DNA of 64,000 nucleotides from positions 27,964 through 91,963 of the forward strand of contig PAWM01000011.1 of the NCBI GenBank assembly GCA_002714185.1, written 5' to 3'. The notes under the pieces were generated by a model. The model ran no database searches, was not told the DNA's origin, and saw nothing but the letters and a program-made list of their open reading frames with translations. The DNA is from Flavobacteriales bacterium (GTDB taxonomy: Bacteria; Bacteroidota; Bacteroidia; Flavobacteriales; TMED113). Shown here in pieces: positions 1 through 8,612 of this stretch (its first letter is position 1; each line of letters starts with the position of its first letter). Position numbers and translations under genes: made by a program.

Positions 1-987
1 GCGATTGGAGAAGAAATTAATAATGAAATATTAGGTGGTTCTAAAACACATTGTGATATTTCTGGTGTAACAGACTATGAATGTAAAGATGATACAGAAG
101 CTATTCAAATTATTCGTGAATTAATCAAGAATATGAAAAAAGAACCAGATAGCATATTTTCAAGAATTGAAAGTAAACCACCTAAAAAAAATATTAATGA
201 TATATATGGAATATTTCCAAAAGATCGTGACACACCTTATGACATGAAAGAAATTTTAGAAAGAATTGTAGATGACAGTTTTTTAAGGGAATATAAAGCA
301 TCTTATGGTAAAACCTTAATCTGTGCATATGCTAGAATTGATGGATGGTCTGTTGGTATTATTGCTAATCAACGTAAAATGGTTAAAAACGGAAAAGGTG
401 AAATGCAATTGGGAGGTGTGATATATTCCGACTCCGCTGATAAAGCTGCAAGATTTATTATGAATTGTAATCAAAAAGGTATTCCATTATTATTTATTCA
501 AGATGTAAATGGATTTATGGTTGGATCTAGAGCAGAACAAAATGGTATAATTAAAGATGTCGCAAAATTAGTTAATGCTATGGCTAATAGTATAGTTCCT
601 AAATTTACTTTAATAATTGGCAATTCTTTCGGTGCAGGCAACTATGCACTTTGTGGAAAAGCATATGATCCAAGACTTATTTTAGCATGGCCAACTGCAA
701 AAATAGCAGTTATGGGAGGAGAGCAAGCATCAAAAGTACTTTTAAATTTAGAAGAAAGTAAATTGAAAAAAAATGGAAAAACATTAAGTAAATCGGAAAA
801 GCAACAACTTTTATCATCGATTAAGGAGAAGTATAATAAGCAAATGAGTCCATATTATGCAGCTTCTAAAATGTGGATAGATGAAATTATTAATCCACTA
901 GAAACTAGAAAATATGTTTCAATGGGAATAAGAAATGCTAGTATAAGTGAAAACACAGACTTTAAATTAGGTGTAATACAAACTTAG
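1..987 (+). CDS. Acyl-CoA carboxylase beta subunit (biotin-dependent carboxyltransferase), 3' part
   Basis: The reading frame is open from base 1 with no start, so the gene is cut by the window edge; 328 residues remain. It is the C-terminal part of a carboxyltransferase of the methylcrotonoyl/propionyl-CoA carboxylase beta family, which moves CO2 from biotin to an acyl-CoA. Visible family features are the GGSKTH...SGVTDYE segment near the start, GGVIYSDSADKAARFI, the oxyanion-forming stretch FIQDVNGFMVGS, the glycine-rich GNSFGAGNYA and the WPTAKIAVMGGEQA segment. Flavobacterial relatives are about 540 residues, so roughly 60 per cent is present. The exact acyl substrate cannot be read from this part; methylcrotonyl-CoA in leucine breakdown is most likely. 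thrS follows 37 bp later on the same strand. Confidence 0.9.
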   Translation, partial: AIGEEINNEILGGSKTHCDISGVTDYECKDDTEAIQIIRELIKNMKKEPDSIFSRIESKPPKKNINDIYGIFPKDRDTPYDMKEILERIVDDSFLREYKASYGKTLICAYARIDGWSVGIIANQRKMVKNGKGEMQLGGVIYSDSADKAARFIMNCNQKGIPLLFIQDVNGFMVGSRAEQNGIIKDVAKLVNAMANSIVPKFTLIIGNSFGAGNYALCGKAYDPRLILAWPTAKIAVMGGEQASKVLLNLEESKLKKNGKTLSKSEKQQLLSSIKEKYNKQMSPYYAASKMWIDEIINPLETRKYVSMGIRNASISENTDFKLGVIQT

Positions 988-1024
988 CTGCTCTAATCTT
1001 AAAAAAATAATTATATTTAATCTT

Positions 1025-2965
1025 ATGATAAAAGTACGATTTCCAGACAATAATAGCCGAGAATTTCCTAGTGGAACAACATGTCTTGATATTGCTAAAA
1101 GTATTAGTGAAGGATTAGCTAGAAATATACTTGCAGCAAAAGTAGATAATAATATTGTTGATATTAATCAGCCTTTAATCAATAAAAATGAAATAAAATT
1201 AGAATTATTAACATGGCAAAATACTGAAGGTAAATCAACTATGTGGCATTCAAGTGCACATTTAATGGCAGAAGCCATTGAGTTTTATTATCCCACAGCA
1301 AAATTCGCAATTGGCCCTGCAATAGAAAATGGATTTTATTATGACATAGATTTTTCTGAAAACACTTCCTTTTCATCAGACGATTTTCCTAAAATAGAAA
1401 AGAAAATTATAGAATTAGCCAAAGAAAAAAACGAATACAAAATTTCTTCTATATCTAAGCAGAAAGCTCTTGAACACTTTAAAGATAATGAATATAAATT
1501 AGATTTAATTAAAAATTTAAATGATGGAGAAATAACTCTTTATCAGCAAGGTAATTTTATTGATTTATGCAAGGGCCCTCACATACCTCATACAGGCTTT
1601 ATAAAAGCTGTTAAATTAATTAATGTAGCAGGAGCCTATTGGAAAGGAAATGAAAACAATAAACAACTAACTAGAATTTATGGTATTACATTTCCTAAAA
1701 AAAAGGAGCTCGATGAATACTTAATTAAATTAGAAGAAGCTAAAAAGAGAGATCATAGAAAAATTGGAAAAAATATGGCCTTATTTACATTTTCAAATAA
1801 AGTAGGACAAGGGCTACCATTATGGCTTCCAAAAGGTGCATATTTAAGAGATCAATTGATTGACTTTATGAAAAAAGCTCAATTAAAATTTGGATATGAG
1901 CCTGTAGTTACTCCTCATATAGGTTCAAAAGAATTATATGTTTGTTCAGGCCATTATGATAAATACGGAGAAGATTCATTTCACCCAATAAAAACTCCTG
2001 ACCTAAATGAAGAGTTTTTTCTTAAACCTATGAACTGCCCTCATCATTGTGAAATATATAAATCAAAACCTAGATCATATAAAGAATTACCAATTAGATT
2101 TGCTGAATTTGGTACTGTTTATCGATACGAAAAAAGTGGTGAACTACATGGACTAACTAGAGTAAGAGGATTTACACAAGACGATGCACATATATTTGCT
2201 ATGCCGGAACAGGTTGAAAAAGAATTTGAAGCTGTTATTGATTTAGTTTTATATGTTTTAAAAGCAATGGGATTCAAAGAATATATTGCTCAAATTTCAT
2301 TAAGAGACAAGGAAGATAAAGAAAAATATATTGGAAATAATGAAAATTGGGAAATGGCGGAAAATGCAATAATTAACTCAGCTAAAAATAAAGGATTAGA
2401 TACAATTATTGAATATGGGGAAGCAGCATTCTACGGTCCAAAATTAGATTTTATGATTAAAGATGCAATAGGTAGAAAATGGCAACTAGGGACTATTCAA
2501 GTTGACTATAATTTACCTGAAAGATTTAATTTGGAATTTAAAGGAAAAGATGACAAAATGCATAGGCCTGTTATGATACATCGAGCACCATTTGGATCGC
2601 TGGAAAGATTTATAGCTCTTTTAATTGAGCATACTGGTGGAAAATTCCCACTTTGGCTGACACCAGATCAAATAATAATTTTACCAATAAGTGAAAAATA
2701 TAATGAATACTGTTATAAACTTTCAAATTCACTAAAAAATTCCGATATTCGCGGGCACATTGATGATAGAAATGAAACAACAAGTAAAAAAATCAGAGAT
2801 GCTGAATTAAGAAAAATACCATATATGATAATAATTGGTGAAAAAGAAGTTACTGACAACCTATTATCTGTCAGAGAACACGGTGGTAATAATTTAGGTA
2901 TGATGAACAAAAATAAATTAATATCATTAATTGAAACCAGAATTAATAATGAGTTAAATAAATAA
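1025..2965 (+). CDS. thrS: Threonyl-tRNA synthetase
   Basis: 646 residues, the usual full length. It charges tRNA-Thr in the cytoplasm. Domain order: N-terminal TGS domain (about 1-61), the editing/SAD domain with the HxxxH pair H75/H79 and the CKGPHIPHTG segment, then the class II catalytic core with the zinc-site motif MNCPHHC (Cys at about 338) and motif 2 around FRYEKSGELHGLTR-like residues, and a C-terminal anticodon-binding domain. It heads the same thrS-infC-rpmI-rplT order found in many bacteria, with 24 bp to the infC start proposed here. No Shine-Dalgarno motif precedes the ATG, as expected in this phylum. Confidence 0.98.
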   Translation: MIKVRFPDNNSREFPSGTTCLDIAKSISEGLARNILAAKVDNNIVDINQPLINKNEIKLELLTWQNTEGKSTMWHSSAHLMAEAIEFYYPTAKFAIGPAIENGFYYDIDFSENTSFSSDDFPKIEKKIIELAKEKNEYKISSISKQKALEHFKDNEYKLDLIKNLNDGEITLYQQGNFIDLCKGPHIPHTGFIKAVKLINVAGAYWKGNENNKQLTRIYGITFPKKKELDEYLIKLEEAKKRDHRKIGKNMALFTFSNKVGQGLPLWLPKGAYLRDQLIDFMKKAQLKFGYEPVVTPHIGSKELYVCSGHYDKYGEDSFHPIKTPDLNEEFFLKPMNCPHHCEIYKSKPRSYKELPIRFAEFGTVYRYEKSGELHGLTRVRGFTQDDAHIFAMPEQVEKEFEAVIDLVLYVLKAMGFKEYIAQISLRDKEDKEKYIGNNENWEMAENAIINSAKNKGLDTIIEYGEAAFYGPKLDFMIKDAIGRKWQLGTIQVDYNLPERFNLEFKGKDDKMHRPVMIHRAPFGSLERFIALLIEHTGGKFPLWLTPDQIIILPISEKYNEYCYKLSNSLKNSDIRGHIDDRNETTSKKIRDAELRKIPYMIIIGEKEVTDNLLSVREHGGNNLGMMNKNKLISLIETRINNELNK

Positions 2966-2989
2966 GAGTATAAATTAAAATAATAAGTT

Positions 2990-3550
2990 ATAGTAGTAAA
3001 AAGAAGAAATAAAGGAAGAAGACCTTGGAGAATTAAAAAAGAAAATCCTCATAAGATAAACGATTTTATCACTGCAGACACAGTAAGATTGGTCGGGGAT
3101 AATATAGAAAATAAAGTATGTTTAAAAAACGAGGCTCTTCGAATTGCAAAAGAATTAGAACTAGATTTAGTTGAAATTTCTGCAAAATCTGATCCGCCTG
3201 TTTGTAAGATTATTGATTATAAAAAGTTTCTTTATGCACAAAAAAAGAAACAAAAAGAAATTAAATCTAAAACTGCAAAAGTTGTAGTAAAAGAAATTCG
3301 TTTTGGTCCAAATACTGAAGAACATGATTATAATTTTAAATTAAATCATGCTAAAAAGTTTTTAGAAGATGGCTCAAAATTAAAAGCATATGTTTTTTTT
3401 AAAGGAAGATCAATTATCCATAAAGACAGAGGAGAAATCTTACTACTTAAACTTGCTCAAGATTTGGAAGGAATCGCAAAAGTTGATGATTTACCAAAAC
3501 TAGAAGGAAAAAGGATGATTATGATGTTATCCTCATTAATAAAAAAATAA
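2990..3550 (+). CDS. infC: Translation initiation factor IF-3, ATA start
   Basis: IF-3 binds the 30S subunit, blocks premature 50S joining and rejects poor start codons. The conserved body is clear ([54 protein letters not shown]). The first standard start, a TTG at 3089, would remove about 33 conserved N-terminal residues. Reading upstream in frame, the sequence stays IF-3-like ([12 protein letters not shown], then NPHKIND) to an ATA at 2990, with a TAA at 2984 closing the frame and no ATG, GTG or TTG in between. From ATA the protein is 186 residues, the normal length. AUU/AUC/AUA starts that allow autoregulation by IF-3 are an established feature of infC; the choice of ATA here is my inference. 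Confidence 0.93.
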   Translation: MVVKRRNKGRRPWRIKKENPHKINDFITADTVRLVGDNIENKVCLKNEALRIAKELELDLVEISAKSDPPVCKIIDYKKFLYAQKKKQKEIKSKTAKVVVKEIRFGPNTEEHDYNFKLNHAKKFLEDGSKLKAYVFFKGRSIIHKDRGEILLLKLAQDLEGIAKVDDLPKLEGKRMIMMLSSLIKK

Positions 3551-3562
3551 AAAAATTGTATT

Positions 3563-3760
3563 ATGCCTAAAATGAAAACCAATTCAAGTGCAAAAAAAAG
3601 ATTTTCTGTTACAAGCTCAGGAAAAATAAAACGAAAACATGCATTTAAAAGTCATATTCTAACAAAGAAAACAACAAAACAAAAAAGAAGATTAACAAAC
3701 ACAGGATTAGTTGATAAATCTGATGAAAAAAATGTAAAACAACAACTCGCAATGCGATAA
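3563..3760 (+). CDS. rpmI: Ribosomal protein bL35
   Basis: 65 residues, full length. It is a small basic protein of the 50S subunit. It starts [14 protein letters not shown], the hallmark N-terminus of L35, and carries the [11 protein letters not shown] core with many Lys/Arg. It lies 12 bp after infC and is followed by a 71-bp gap containing a hairpin before rplT, in the conserved infC-rpmI-rplT operon. Confidence 0.98.
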   Translation: MPKMKTNSSAKKRFSVTSSGKIKRKHAFKSHILTKKTTKQKRRLTNTGLVDKSDEKNVKQQLAMR

Positions 3761-3771
3761 ATTAATAACCA

Positions 3772-3817
3772 TGTAAACAGTAAAAAAAGAGTCTTATTAA
3801 AAAGACCACTGTTTACA
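3772..3817 (+). promoter_or_regulatory. Hairpin in the rpmI-rplT spacer, candidate L20 autoregulatory site
   Basis: A perfect 10-bp inverted repeat, TGTAAACAGT (3772-3781) and ACTGTTTACA (3808-3817), encloses a second stem GTCTT (3791-3795) / AAGAC (3802-3806). The structure ends 14 bp before the rplT ATG at 3832. It is not followed by a U run, so it is not a normal intrinsic terminator. In Escherichia coli and Bacillus, L20 represses its own operon by binding a leader structure that mimics its 23S rRNA site. The position suggests the same job here, but similarity to the rRNA site was not tested; an RNA-processing site is the alternative. Confidence 0.5.
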
Positions 3818-3831
3818 AAAAATATATAATT

Positions 3832-4179
3832 ATGCCAAGATCAGTGAATTCGGTTGCTGCAAAAGCAAGAAGAAAAAAAATATTAAAACAAGCAAAAGGG
3901 TATTTCGGAAGAAGAAAAAATGTATTCACAGTAGCTAAAAATGCTGTTGAAAAAGCACTTTCATATGCTTATAGAGATAGAAAGGTAAATAAACGTAATT
4001 TTAGATCATTATGGATTCAAAGAATTAATGCTGGTGTTAGAGAACACGGCCTATCATATTCTCAGTTCATGGGTTTAATTAAAGAAAAAGATATTAAATT
4101 AAATAGAAAAGTACTTGCTGACCTAGCTATGAATCATCCTGAAATTTTTCAAAAAATTATTGAAGAGGTGAAAAAATAA
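3832..4179 (+). CDS. rplT: Ribosomal protein bL20
   Basis: 115 residues, full length. L20 is an early-assembly 50S protein and a known translational repressor in other bacteria. It begins [19 protein letters not shown] and contains the family segments [24 protein letters not shown] and LWIQRINAG. It is last in the thrS-infC-rpmI-rplT run and ends 4 bp before the stop of the convergent TPR lipoprotein gene, leaving no room for a terminator. Confidence 0.98.
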   Translation: MPRSVNSVAAKARRKKILKQAKGYFGRRKNVFTVAKNAVEKALSYAYRDRKVNKRNFRSLWIQRINAGVREHGLSYSQFMGLIKEKDIKLNRKVLADLAMNHPEIFQKIIEEVKK

Positions 4180-4183
4180 ACTT

Positions 4184-5173
4184 TTAATCACTTAAAGCCT
4201 CTAAAGCGGGAATATAGGAAGGATTTAACATTAAACAATTCTTCCAGTCTGTATTTGCTTTTTCTTTTTGATTCATCAATTCATGCACATAAGCTCTAGC
4301 ATGATAAGCTAATAAAAATGATTGATCCATTTGTAATGATTTACTAAAATAATCAATAGCATCTAAATTATCACCTAATTGCATTGCACAAAAACCCATA
4401 TTATAGTAATTATATTTTGGTTTTTCGGAAAATTCTAAACCTTTTAAATATAATGCAATTGCTTCTTCATACTGATTTATATTTTGTCTAAACTTACCAT
4501 AGTTGTAATACACTTGTGGATCACTTGGATATATATTAATGATTCTTTCAAAATATTCCTCTGCTAGATTAGAGTTAAACTTTTGATTCATAGATGATGT
4601 ATCGCTATATAATATTGATAACATCATTAGAGACTCTTTATCTTTAGCATTAGTATTAAGACTATTATTTAATAATTCAATTGCTAATTCATATTCCTTC
4701 ATTTCTTTTAAATAAACAATAAATGAATTTCTTATTAGACCGTTTTGAAATACAATAAGAGTATCGATCATAGACTTACATTTAGGATCTTGGACAGCAC
4801 ATAATAGATTAACTAGCTTTTCTCTGCAATCTAAATTATTGGGATTTAAATTTAAACACCGTTCCCAACTTTGCTTAGAGACCCGAGTCTGATTCAATTG
4901 AAAATAGATATTTCCTCTATTCAATAAAATATCAGCGTCATTTTTAAAGATTTTATATGCATTATCTATATCGTATTTGGCTAGATTTAATTGATTGTTT
5001 TCAAAATAATACTTAGCTCTCAAATTTAATAGAGAAATATTTATGGAGTCTTTTTGTAATAATAAGTTTAAGGAATCTAAGACTGAACTATTTTCAACTT
5101 TTTTAATATTTTGACAATTTGATAAACACAAACAAAAAAAGATAAATAAAGTTATGAGTTTATTATTTTTCAA
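4184..5173 (-). CDS. TPR-repeat lipoprotein
   Basis: 329 residues. The N-terminus is a lipoprotein signal: charged MKNNK, a hydrophobic run [12 protein letters not shown], then the lipobox LSNC with Cys at residue 20. The rest is helical tetratricopeptide repeats, most evident in the C-terminal half (for example [21 protein letters not shown] and [20 protein letters not shown], both with the TPR spacing of small residues). TPR proteins usually scaffold protein complexes; the partner is unknown. Its ATG overlaps the recA stop codon by 4 bp (ATGA), so it is probably translationally coupled to recA. Role in the periplasm or outer membrane is inferred from the signal only. Confidence 0.85.
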   Translation of the reverse strand: MKNNKLITLFIFFCLCLSNCQNIKKVENSSVLDSLNLLLQKDSINISLLNLRAKYYFENNQLNLAKYDIDNAYKIFKNDADILLNRGNIYFQLNQTRVSKQSWERCLNLNPNNLDCREKLVNLLCAVQDPKCKSMIDTLIVFQNGLIRNSFIVYLKEMKEYELAIELLNNSLNTNAKDKESLMMLSILYSDTSSMNQKFNSNLAEEYFERIINIYPSDPQVYYNYGKFRQNINQYEEAIALYLKGLEFSEKPKYNYYNMGFCAMQLGDNLDAIDYFSKSLQMDQSFLLAYHARAYVHELMNQKEKANTDWKNCLMLNPSYIPALEALSD

Positions 5174-6162
5174 TGAATAATGCTTTTATTTTTTTTTTCT
5201 AATTCTTGACACAAATCAGGATTATCTTTTAATATTTTTCTTACGGATTCACGACCTTGACCTAATTTAGTACCATCATAACTGAACCAAGAACCGCTCT
5301 TTTCAATAATATTATTTTCAACTCCTAAGTCAATAATCTCACCTGTTTTTGAAATTCCCTCACCATACATTATATCAAATTGTGCTCCTCTAAAGGGAGG
5401 TGCTACTTTATTTTTAACGATTTTAACTCTAGTTCTATTTCCAATTGTGACATCACCATCTTTTATCTGAGTACTCCTTCTAATATCAATTCTAACAGAT
5501 GAGTAAAACTTAAGTGCATTACCACCTGTTGTGGTTTCTGGATTTCCAAACATAACACCAATTTTTTCTCTTAGTTGATTGATAAAAACACATATACAAC
5601 CTGATTTACTTATTGTAGCTGTCATTTTCCTTAGTGCTTGTGACATTAATCGTGCTTGTAAACCTAATTTAGAATCTCCCATCTCACCTTCTATTTCACT
5701 TTTTGGTGTCAAAGCAGCTACAGAATCTATTACTAAAATGTCTATTGCAGCAGATCTTATTAGATTATCTGCAATTTCAAGTGCTTGCTCACCACAATCA
5801 GGTTGGGATATTAATAAATTATCAATATCAACACCTAACTTTTTTGCATAAAATCTATCAAATGCATGCTCAGCATCAATAAAAGCTGCTATACCACCTT
5901 TTCTTTGAGCTTCAGCAATAGCATGGAGAGTTAAAGTAGTTTTACCTGAAGATTCTGGACCATATATTTCTACAACTCTTCCTTTTGGCAAACCTACCAC
6001 TCCTAATGCTAAATCTATACCGATAGAACCAGTAGAGATAGACTCAACATCAACAATTGGGGCATCTCCTAATTTCATAATGGTACCTTTTCCATAAGTT
6101 TTTTCTATTTTTTCCATTGTAAGTTCCAATGCCTTCTGCTTTGCTACTGATTCTTTACTCAT
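5170..6162 (-). CDS. recA: Recombinase RecA
   Basis: 330 residues, near the usual length. RecA forms ATP-dependent filaments on single-stranded DNA for strand exchange and SOS signalling. Walker A GPESSGKT is at 68-75; Walker [11 protein letters not shown], the L1 and L2 loops ([27 protein letters not shown]) and the FYSSVR segment are present. The C-terminal tail is short. It follows bcp by 12 bp and overlaps the downstream TPR lipoprotein gene, so a bcp-recA-TPR transcript is likely. No LexA-type operator was recognised upstream. Confidence 0.98.
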   Translation of the reverse strand: MSKESVAKQKALELTMEKIEKTYGKGTIMKLGDAPIVDVESISTGSIGIDLALGVVGLPKGRVVEIYGPESSGKTTLTLHAIAEAQRKGGIAAFIDAEHAFDRFYAKKLGVDIDNLLISQPDCGEQALEIADNLIRSAAIDILVIDSVAALTPKSEIEGEMGDSKLGLQARLMSQALRKMTATISKSGCICVFINQLREKIGVMFGNPETTTGGNALKFYSSVRIDIRRSTQIKDGDVTIGNRTRVKIVKNKVAPPFRGAQFDIMYGEGISKTGEIIDLGVENNIIEKSGSWFSYDGTKLGQGRESVRKILKDNPDLCQELEKKNKSIIH

Positions 6163-6174
6163 AATCTATTTTTT

Positions 6175-6636
6175 TTATTTATATGATTCTAAAATTTGTT
6201 CTGTATGATTTTTCGTTATGACTTTTGTAAATACCTTCTCAATTAATTGATCTTTATTAATCACAAATGTTGTTCTATGTATTCCTAAATAATTTTTTCC
6301 CATAAATTTTTTTTCTCCCCACACACCATAATCAATAGCTATTTTTTTGTCAACATCTGCAATAAGGTCAAATTGCAAGTTATATTTATCAATAAATTTA
6401 AGATGAGATAATTCATTATCAGGGCTAATACCTAAAATTTTAAAACCAGCCTCAAATAATTTTAAATAATTTTCATTTAAATTACATGATTCTGCTGTGC
6501 AACCCGGAGTATTATCTTTAGGATAAAAATAAAGTATTAATTTACTATCATTAAAATCTGATAACAATAATTTATTTCCATTTTGATTCACACCTGAAAA
6601 AAAAGGAGCCTGATTATTAACTTTTAAATGTGTCAT
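6175..6636 (-). CDS. bcp: Thioredoxin-dependent peroxiredoxin, Bcp/PrxQ type
   Basis: 153 residues, standard length. It reduces hydroperoxides in the cytoplasm using thioredoxin. The active site is NTPGCTAESC: peroxidatic Cys46 and resolving Cys51, the five-residue spacing of atypical 2-Cys PrxQ enzymes. The FYPKDNTPGCT core and GISPDNELSHLKF segment are typical. It sits between nth and recA on the same strand; a TAAATTTG element at 6658-6665 suggests it can start its own transcript with recA. Confidence 0.96.
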   Translation of the reverse strand: MTHLKVNNQAPFFSGVNQNGNKLLLSDFNDSKLILYFYPKDNTPGCTAESCNLNENYLKLFEAGFKILGISPDNELSHLKFIDKYNLQFDLIADVDKKIAIDYGVWGEKKFMGKNYLGIHRTTFVINKDQLIEKVFTKVITKNHTEQILESYK

Positions 6637-6657
6637 AATAAGATGAGATTATAACTT

Positions 6658-6665
6658 CAAATTTA
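6658..6665 (-). promoter_or_regulatory. Candidate -7 promoter element for bcp-recA
   Basis: On the minus strand this reads TAAATTTG, an exact match to the Bacteroidota -7 consensus TAnnTTTG, 22 bp before the bcp ATG. No convincing TTG lies 17-23 bp upstream, so only half of the promoter is supported. Confidence 0.45.
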
Positions 6666-6685
6666 ATAAATCAATATTTAACTTT

Positions 6686-7321
6686 TTACTTAAATAGGGA
6701 TTTTCTTCCAACAACACTGCAAATAGGACATTTTTCAGGATGATGAGTTCTAGCAGGACAATATTCTCTACCAAAATATATCATTTGTAGATGCAATTTG
6801 CTCCATAAAGATTTGGGAAATTGTCTTTTACAATCTTTTTCAGTTTTAATAACATTTTTACCATTACTCACGCACCATCGATAACTTAATCTATGAATAT
6901 GTGTATCAACAGGAAATGTTGGAATATTAAATGCCTGTGACATCACAACTGATGCAGTTTTATGACCAACTCCGGGTAAACTCTCAAGACTCTCAAAGTT
7001 TGCAGGTACAATAGAGTTATATTGTTCAAATAATATTTTTGACAATTGATGAATCGATTTAGACTTAAAAGGCGACAATCCACACGGACGGATAATTTCT
7101 TTAATCTTTTCAGGATCTTTATTCATCATGTCACCAGGATTATTAGCTAAATTAAATAAATCTGGAGTAACTTGATTTACTCTCTCATCTGTACATCTTG
7201 CTGACAATAAAACAGCAATAAGCAATGTATAAGCATCTTGATGTTTTAATGGAACCAACGGAGAAGGATATAAAGATTCTAGTGTTGAAATTATAAATTT
7301 AATTTTCTTTTGCTGATTCAT
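6686..7321 (-). CDS. nth: Endonuclease III (DNA glycosylase/AP lyase), incomplete Fe-S loop
   Basis: 211 residues from the ATG at 7321 (a TTG directly before it is possible). Endonuclease III removes oxidised pyrimidines and nicks abasic sites. The helix-hairpin-helix LPGVGHKTA holds the catalytic Lys, and the catalytic Asp is in VDTHIHRL. The C-terminal loop normally carries four Cys for a [4Fe-4S] cluster (C-x6-C-x2-C-x5-C). Here only three Cys are visible, EYCPARTHHPEKCPIC (C-x9-C-x2-C), followed by SVVGRKSLFK and the stop. The cluster is therefore probably absent or altered; the catalytic residues are intact. It precedes bcp on the same strand. Confidence 0.95.
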   Translation of the reverse strand: MNQQKKIKFIISTLESLYPSPLVPLKHQDAYTLLIAVLLSARCTDERVNQVTPDLFNLANNPGDMMNKDPEKIKEIIRPCGLSPFKSKSIHQLSKILFEQYNSIVPANFESLESLPGVGHKTASVVMSQAFNIPTFPVDTHIHRLSYRWCVSNGKNVIKTEKDCKRQFPKSLWSKLHLQMIYFGREYCPARTHHPEKCPICSVVGRKSLFK

Positions 7322-7363
7322 CAATTTAAAATGATAAAAACACTAATCTAATGAAATAAATAA

Positions 7364-7558
7364 TTAATGTATCATTTTTTTATCTTGATTTGAATCAATA
7401 AGCAACGACTCTAAATCTGAATTCGATAATCTAATCAAATCATTTTTTGAATTTAACTGTAAAGAAAGTTGAAAATCAATATACTCTAATTCATTATTTA
7501 TAAACTGAACTAATTCTCTATATTTTTTTTCTTTTTGGTAAGTAGAAGATATATCCAT
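7364..7558 (-). CDS. Small uncharacterised protein downstream of ECF sigma factor
   Basis: 64 residues from the ATG at 7558 (a TTG two codons upstream is the alternative). It has no signal peptide or membrane span. The composition is highly charged with Leu/Ile at helical spacing (KYRELVQFINNELEYIDF), so it is probably a short alpha-helical or coiled-coil protein. It follows the sigma factor gene by 68 bp and precedes nth by 42 bp, all on the minus strand. The position is one where anti-sigma factors often sit, but no anti-sigma domain was recognised. No function assigned. Confidence 0.65.
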   Translation of the reverse strand: MDISSTYQKEKKYRELVQFINNELEYIDFQLSLQLNSKNDLIRLSNSDLESLLIDSNQDKKMIH

Positions 7559-7626
7559 AGGCAAAATAATTTATGCAAGGATAACGAAATACTAATGTAA
7601 TTTATTGTAAAAAAACTTAATTAAAA

Positions 7627-8214
7627 TTAATCCATCGATAATACAAGACCTTCTTTTTTAATTATCTTTCTCAAATTAATTAATGCATATCGCATTCTTC
7701 CTAAAGCCGTATTAATACTTATATTACATTCTGTAGCTATCTCACTAAAACTCATGTTAAAATAATAACGCATTTTTAATACCTCTTTTTGTTCTTCTGG
7801 TAATTTATGTATTATTTTCTTAACATCACTCAATGTTTTTGTTTTAATTAATTGATCTTCAATACTAATTTGTTTATCCTTTATAATATCAAAAATATTA
7901 AAATTATCATTTGATCTGATAAATCTTGTTTTATTAATTTTTCTAAAATGATCCATGGATAAATTATATGAAATTCTCATTACCCAATGTAAAAATTTCC
8001 CTTGTTCATTATAATGTTTTCCTTTTCTTAAAGTTTTAATAACTTTTATAAAAGTTTCTTGAAAAATATCCTCAGCCAATGACTCATCTCTAACTTTAGA
8101 GAGTATGAAGGCAAATAACCTTTTACGATGACGGTTAATTAATATATTTAATGAATTATCTGTTCCTTTTATGTAAGAGCTAACTAGTTGCTCATCTTTA
8201 ATGAATACTGACAT
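7627..8214 (-). CDS. ECF-type RNA polymerase sigma factor
   Basis: 195 residues. Region 2 (about 25-95) has the core-binding and -10 recognition segments, including RDESLAEDIFQETFIKVI and GKFLHWVMRISYNLSMDHFRK. Region 4 (about 135-185) ends in a helix-turn-helix, SFSEIATECNISINTALGRM. Regions 1.1 and 3 are absent, as in the ECF group. No transmembrane anti-sigma gene lies next to it. A TATATTTG element lies 75 bp upstream. The target regulon cannot be predicted from the sequence. Confidence 0.93.
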   Translation of the reverse strand: MSVFIKDEQLVSSYIKGTDNSLNILINRHRKRLFAFILSKVRDESLAEDIFQETFIKVIKTLRKGKHYNEQGKFLHWVMRISYNLSMDHFRKINKTRFIRSNDNFNIFDIIKDKQISIEDQLIKTKTLSDVKKIIHKLPEEQKEVLKMRYYFNMSFSEIATECNISINTALGRMRYALINLRKIIKKEGLVLSMD

Positions 8215-8288
8215 ACTTAATCTTATTTAGTTAATACAATTTAAATAAGTAGAAATATATCGATAAGCAATTAAATTTAGTTATAGTG

Positions 8289-8296
8289 CAAATATA
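8289..8296 (-). promoter_or_regulatory. Candidate -7 promoter element for the ECF sigma factor gene
   Basis: The minus strand reads TATATTTG, a full match to TAnnTTTG, in the 147-bp gap between the divergent sigma factor gene and the small membrane protein gene. It would give a leader of about 70 nt. No TTG at the -33 distance was found. Confidence 0.45.
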
Positions 8297-8361
8297 GTAA
8301 AAAATATATATTTTTTCATATTACATATGATTTAAGTAAATTACTAATAAATTTAATTATC

Positions 8362-8607
8362 ATGATTTTGAAAATTTTCATAAACGGTTATGCAATTTTA
8401 TTAGTGGCTATTTTAGCTAATTTAATTGCAGATGTTTTCCATATAAGCACATGGTATAAATTTATACAAAACTGTTATATTAATGGTATTTACAAAACAA
8501 TAATATCTGAAAACTTGGTTAGCTTAGTTTGGCTATTTATAATTTATCCAATTATTCTGACAGGAGGTTATGTGTTAGGCAACAAAATATATGACTTCTT
8601 AATTTAA
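8362..8607 (+). CDS. Small two-span membrane protein
   Basis: 81 residues with two hydrophobic segments: about 8-26 (YAILLVAILANLIADVF) and about 52-72 (VSLVWLFIIYPIILTGGYVL), joined by a polar loop of about 25 residues. No motif was recognised and no function is assigned. It ends 5 bp before uvrA, so it is probably co-transcribed with it; whether that has meaning for DNA repair is unknown. Confidence 0.7.
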   Translation: MILKIFINGYAILLVAILANLIADVFHISTWYKFIQNCYINGIYKTIISENLVSLVWLFIIYPIILTGGYVLGNKIYDFLI

Positions 8608-8612
8608 AAACT

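Noticed and set aside
133..135. ATG at 133 as the start of the first gene
   Set aside because: Family-conserved coding sequence (GGSKTH, SGVTDYE) runs in the same frame from base 1, so the gene is merely cut by the window edge.
3772..3817. Intrinsic terminator between rpmI and rplT
   Set aside because: No T run follows the stem on the plus strand, and rplT must be expressed with the operon; a regulatory or processing role fits better.
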